Source: Candidatus Woesearchaeota archaeon (GTDB lineage: Archaea > Nanobdellota > Nanobdellia > Woesearchaeales > WJKV01). Taken from it: DNA of 14,516 bases. Below are positions 11,921-14,516 of this stretch, in pieces. The first letter of the stretch is position 1, and the number at the start of each line of letters is the position of its first letter. The stretch is from the NCBI GenBank assembly GCA_014728875.1, contig WJKV01000047.1:1-14516 (forward strand). The letters run 5' to 3'. Below the pieces are notes generated by a model that was not told the origin of the DNA, did not search any database, and saw only the letters and a program-made list of their open reading frames with translations. Both the position numbers and the translations under genes were made by a program.

Positions 11921-12790
11921 ATGGACATGCCAACGGAAACAAATCCGGAACTAGAAAAGTGTGAAGTTGAGATTGCTCAGCTCAAGGAAAAGTACAACAT
12001 TCTCTATAAAGAGAAAGAAAAGTGGGCTGAGAGAAAGAGCGAGATTTCTGAACAGATAATAAAGATAATAAGGGAAGTCAAGCGCTTCAAGCAGAGCAGG
12101 AACAGCTTTAATTCTCATATAAAGGAACTGAAAGAGCAGAGAGACGCTCACAATGAAAAGATAAAACAGGCTCTTGATATGATAAAACTCTTGAATAATC
12201 AGACTAGGCAGATGAAGAGAAAAGCAGGCATCAAGGATGATCCTATGAAGATAAAGGAGAAGCTGGACAAATTGAACACGAGGCTGGAGACAGAGGCTCT
12301 TACCTTTGCAAAAGAAAAGGCGCTGATGAAGCAGATAAAGGACGCCAGGAAAGAGTTCGGCCAGGTAAAGGAAATAACAAAGGTCTGCGAAAAAATAGAC
12401 AATGAAAAGCAGAAAGTGAAGAAGATAAAGCAGGATGCAAAGGAGCTGCATAACAAGATACAGCAGATCGCAAAGAAGAGCGAGGAAAGGCATCTTAAGC
12501 TTCTTGAATTGAGCAGGGAAGTCGATGAACTTAAACTGAAGGAGGAAGAGGCAAGCAAGAAATTTTCAGAGAAGAAAAAGGAATGCGCAAAACTGGAGAC
12601 TGTTCTTAAAGACGATCTTCAGAAAACATCAGAGATAAAGAAAAAAGAAAAGAAGAAAAGGGACAAGCAGAAGAAAAAGGAGAAAGAGAAAGTCGAAAAA
12701 AAGATCGGAGACAAAAGAAAACAGGTAGAAGAGAAGCTTAAGTCGGGCAAGAAGCTGACAAAAGAGGACATCCTGCTCCTTCAGAGCTGA
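11921..12790 (+). CDS. Archaeal coiled-coil protein
   Basis: A 289-residue protein, nearly all of it charged heptad-like coiled coil (about residues 8-275), very rich in Lys and Glu. The arrangement NPELEKCEVEIAQLKEKYNILYKEKEKW, ERKSEISEQI and then FNSHIKELKEQRDAHNEKIK matches my memory of the widespread archaeal coiled-coil family often placed in COG1340. The C-terminal KSGKKLTKEDILLLQS is a short conserved-looking motif after the coil. The gene has its own promoter, separate from the ribosomal operon terminator. No enzymatic motif is visible. Function is not established; a structural or ribosome-associated role would be speculation. A second ATG two codons downstream is an alternative start. 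Confidence 0.85.
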   Translation: MDMPTETNPELEKCEVEIAQLKEKYNILYKEKEKWAERKSEISEQIIKIIREVKRFKQSRNSFNSHIKELKEQRDAHNEKIKQALDMIKLLNNQTRQMKRKAGIKDDPMKIKEKLDKLNTRLETEALTFAKEKALMKQIKDARKEFGQVKEITKVCEKIDNEKQKVKKIKQDAKELHNKIQQIAKKSEERHLKLLELSREVDELKLKEEEASKKFSEKKKECAKLETVLKDDLQKTSEIKKKEKKKRDKQKKKEKEKVEKKIGDKRKQVEEKLKSGKKLTKEDILLLQS

Positions 12791-12807
12791 TGATTCTTGT
12801 TCTATGC

Positions 12808-12820
12808 ATTTTTAAATAAA
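12808..12820 (+). promoter_or_regulatory. Promoter of the nucleotidyltransferase-like gene
   Basis: ATTTTTAAATAAA is a good TATA/BRE match that would start transcription near 12841; ATTTAAATTC at 12831-12840 is a second candidate. Either leaves the SD-like GGGTGA at 12859-12864 near the start of the message. Confidence 0.5.
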
Positions 12821-12871
12821 GTAGAAAACAATTTAAATTCATTACAAACCCTTACATAGGGTGAATTAAAA

Positions 12872-14281
12872 ATTACACTGGATGTTAAATGCCTGACAGT
12901 TGTTGGAGCCAGTTATAATGATGACGGCTGGGGAAAAATTCCTAAGTACAGGTTCTTTCCTTGGATTTTCAAAAAGCGCGTAGAAGTTGATGTAAATGAG
13001 AAGATAAACAAGGCTTACATCAGGCACAGGGATAAGCTGAAGCGAGAAGTTCCAGAACACACTATTCTAAGGGATCATGGCGAGTTTAAGGATCGATTAA
13101 AGCATCACATCATCATTGCAGGGTTTCCTGCGTCTGCTTTTACATTGATGAATGTCAGCAAAGCAGAACACATACCGTTCGGACCGATGGTCAGCAATAA
13201 TGATGGCGGGCAGATATTAGAGGAATTCAATGGCATATACGCCCCGCAGGAAAGATACGATACAAAATTTGTTTTTGTTCATGAAGGCCCTCCTTCTGAA
13301 TGGAAATTGAGCGAGACATTCAGGAAAGGCCATGCTGCATGGATAAAAGAATTTCCTGATATAGACCCGCACACGCTTTTGTTTTTGCTGAATGGAGATA
13401 CTCCGCTTCAAACAAGATTGGATGAAACAGTCACCCATCCTGATATTGATGGCTACAAGGCAATCATGGAGTTCAACAGCAAGGAAGCGATTTTTGGAGT
13501 TGATTTTGAACAGCATGAAGATGGCGGCTGGTGGCACAGGAGATATCACGCGATCGATACTGGCAGAAGATTGTTCTATAAAGAAGGCAATGGAGGATTT
13601 TTCGATTTCATGGTTGCAAAACCATTCATTGACGCAGGGTATGATGCAAGAAAATCCGCTCAAAAAAAGAACGAGTCTTTTGTCAAAAAGATTGTTAGGG
13701 ACATGATTGCATCAGGAAGATGGAAACAAGGATTGCGAATGATTGGGAAACATTTCGGAACCCTTGGCCCGGTATTAGTGAGGCACGTTCTTAAGAATTA
13801 CATTGTCCCAGAAGCGGTCAGGGAGAGGCATGTTTTCAAGCACAGGATTCCGTTTGAGACCTGGGAAGATTTTGGAGGCCTTTTGATGGAAGGTCCTGTG
13901 AAGATCAAAATACATAATGATGTTACAAAATTGATTGATATAGATTCTTATGAGGACTGGGATTTTGTCTGCGGTCTGTTTGAATTGGCAGAGAAATTCG
14001 GCTACAAGAAATCAGATGTATATCCTCATTGGGATGAACTGCAGGAGTTTGCACCAGCAGTTCCTAGACTGATTGAAAAAGGAGTGAAGATGGCAGACCT
14101 CAACTACATAAGATATCTGTTCTCACTGCATCCTAATCTTGCAGGCAAATTTCCTTACGACGAAAAAGGCAACTATGAATCAAAGATCTGGCCTGAAGGA
14201 CAGATCAGAAAAGGAATAGAGCATCTCGCCAAGATGAATGCAGATATCAAACAAAAAACCCAGAGAACAGATGTTGCATGA
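12872..14281 (+). CDS. Nucleotidyltransferase-like protein with probable ATT start
   Basis: The frame is open from 12860 without any ATG until 13148 (TTG at 13145). The upstream part reads like real protein (VVGASYNDDGWGKIPKYRFF, then KRVEVDVNEKINKAYIRHRD, then HHIIIAGFPASAF), so a start near 13145 would truncate it. GGTGA at 12860-12864 is a perfect anti-SD match and points to ATT at 12872 as the start, giving 469 residues. HHIIIAGFPASAF (from residue 78) and LLFLLNGDTPL (NGDTP at 174-178) resemble the first strand and the metal-binding GD motif of GT-A type nucleotidyltransferases or glycosyltransferases. The C-terminal 200 residues are helical and unrecognised. The stop abuts the stop of the eS27 gene. 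A frameshift from an upstream ATG is the alternative explanation for the missing start. Confidence 0.6.
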   Translation: MTLDVKCLTVVGASYNDDGWGKIPKYRFFPWIFKKRVEVDVNEKINKAYIRHRDKLKREVPEHTILRDHGEFKDRLKHHIIIAGFPASAFTLMNVSKAEHIPFGPMVSNNDGGQILEEFNGIYAPQERYDTKFVFVHEGPPSEWKLSETFRKGHAAWIKEFPDIDPHTLLFLLNGDTPLQTRLDETVTHPDIDGYKAIMEFNSKEAIFGVDFEQHEDGGWWHRRYHAIDTGRRLFYKEGNGGFFDFMVAKPFIDAGYDARKSAQKKNESFVKKIVRDMIASGRWKQGLRMIGKHFGTLGPVLVRHVLKNYIVPEAVRERHVFKHRIPFETWEDFGGLLMEGPVKIKIHNDVTKLIDIDSYEDWDFVCGLFELAEKFGYKKSDVYPHWDELQEFAPAVPRLIEKGVKMADLNYIRYLFSLHPNLAGKFPYDEKGNYESKIWPEGQIRKGIEHLAKMNADIKQKTQRTDVA

Positions 14282-14449
14282 TTATTTCTTGAATTCTGTA
14301 TAGCCGCACTTTCCGCAGTAGGCCCTGTCCTTGTGCTGCGCCAGAAAAACGCCTTTTCCGCATTTAGGGCATGTCTGTCTTTTTCTTTCCAATTTGTCTC
14401 CCTTGACTTCGTATACAGTTGATAATCGCGCTTTGACCTTTTTTGCCAT
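14282..14449 (-). CDS. rps27ae: Small ribosomal subunit protein eS27 family / eS31-type (S27ae) zinc protein
   Basis: A 55-residue protein, MAKKVKARLSTVYEVKGDKL at the start, then a four-cysteine zinc ribbon CPKC (Cys27, Cys30) and CGKC (Cys45, Cys48), ending CGYTEFKK. This is the compact archaeal S27ae, the homologue of the ribosomal part of eukaryotic ubiquitin-S27a, located in the head of the small subunit. No strong SD site precedes the ATG; the upstream leader is purine-rich. The gene ends directly against the stop codon of the convergent nucleotidyltransferase-like gene with no spacer. Confidence 0.92.
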   Translation of the reverse strand: MAKKVKARLSTVYEVKGDKLERKRQTCPKCGKGVFLAQHKDRAYCGKCGYTEFKK

Positions 14450-14480
14450 TTTCTTTATTTTTTCTTTTTAGTTTCCTTTT

Positions 14481-14516
14481 TTATTCTTTTTCTTCAGCGG
14501 GTTTTTCTGCTGGTTT
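14481..14516 (-). CDS. C-terminal end of an upstream gene, possibly ribosomal protein eS24
   Basis: Only the last 11 codons are in the window: KPAEKPAEEKE followed by TAA. Such Lys/Pro/Ala/Glu tails are common at the end of archaeal eS24, and eS24 commonly precedes S27ae in archaeal genomes (established gene order). The alternative frame gives NQQKNPLKKKNKKGN, which is also possible, so both the identity and the frame are tentative. Confidence 0.4.
   Translation of the reverse strand, partial: KPAEKPAEEKE

Noticed and set aside
11951..12493. Leu/Phe-rich minus-strand open frame opposite the coiled-coil gene
   Set aside because: Antisense of Lys/Glu-rich coiled coil always gives Leu/Phe/Ser-rich frames; no independent support.

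Overview
The window looks archaeal, most likely from a small-genome DPANN-type lineage (inference). It carries a uL1-uL10-bL12/P1 ribosomal operon with archaeal-type proteins, a short archaeal-type eS27 gene, TATA boxes (TTTATAAA or close variants) about 25-35 bases upstream of many starts, and a mix of near-leaderless starts and strong Shine-Dalgarno (SD) starts. No rRNA, tRNA or CRISPR array is visible.

Layout. (1) 1-3627, minus strand: a near-receiver-domain protein, a membrane-anchored caspase-like (clan CD) peptidase with a charged proline-rich linker, and a small membrane protein with an EF-hand loop. (2) 3704-4153 and 9674-9907, minus strand: the two halves of one class I SAM-dependent methyltransferase. 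(3) 4131-9740: about 5.6 kb of DNA splitting that gene, read here as an integrated mobile element. (4) 9941-11864: uL1, uL10 and P1/L12 operon with a structured leader. (5) 11921-12790: a long coiled-coil protein. (6) 12872-14281: a probable nucleotidyltransferase-like protein whose reading frame extends well upstream of any ATG. (7) 14282-14516, minus strand: eS27 and the last codons of an upstream gene, possibly eS24.

The main result is the element. Its ends share a 6-base direct core, CCGCAG (4131-4136 and 9735-9740). Removing everything between the cores rejoins the methyltransferase in frame exactly within SAM motif I (DLACG + PGRQ), giving one 199-residue protein. Just inside the cores lie 17-base inverted arms (14 of 17 matching), as expected for recombinase arm sites. 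The element encodes a tyrosine recombinase with a C-terminal zinc ribbon, a membrane-anchored PD-(D/E)XK-like protein, a two-gene module of an all-helical protein plus a PIN-like protein, and a secreted lipoprotein with a metallopeptidase motif HExxHxxGxxD. Upstream of the recombinase are three tandem ~51-base units, each a ~20-base inverted repeat followed by a TATA-like box, which looks like a purpose-built control region or recombinase/replication-protein binding array.

Functional reading: the recombinase presumably integrates and excises the element at the methyltransferase gene, so integration inactivates it and precise excision would restore it. Whether the element is active cannot be judged from one sequence.
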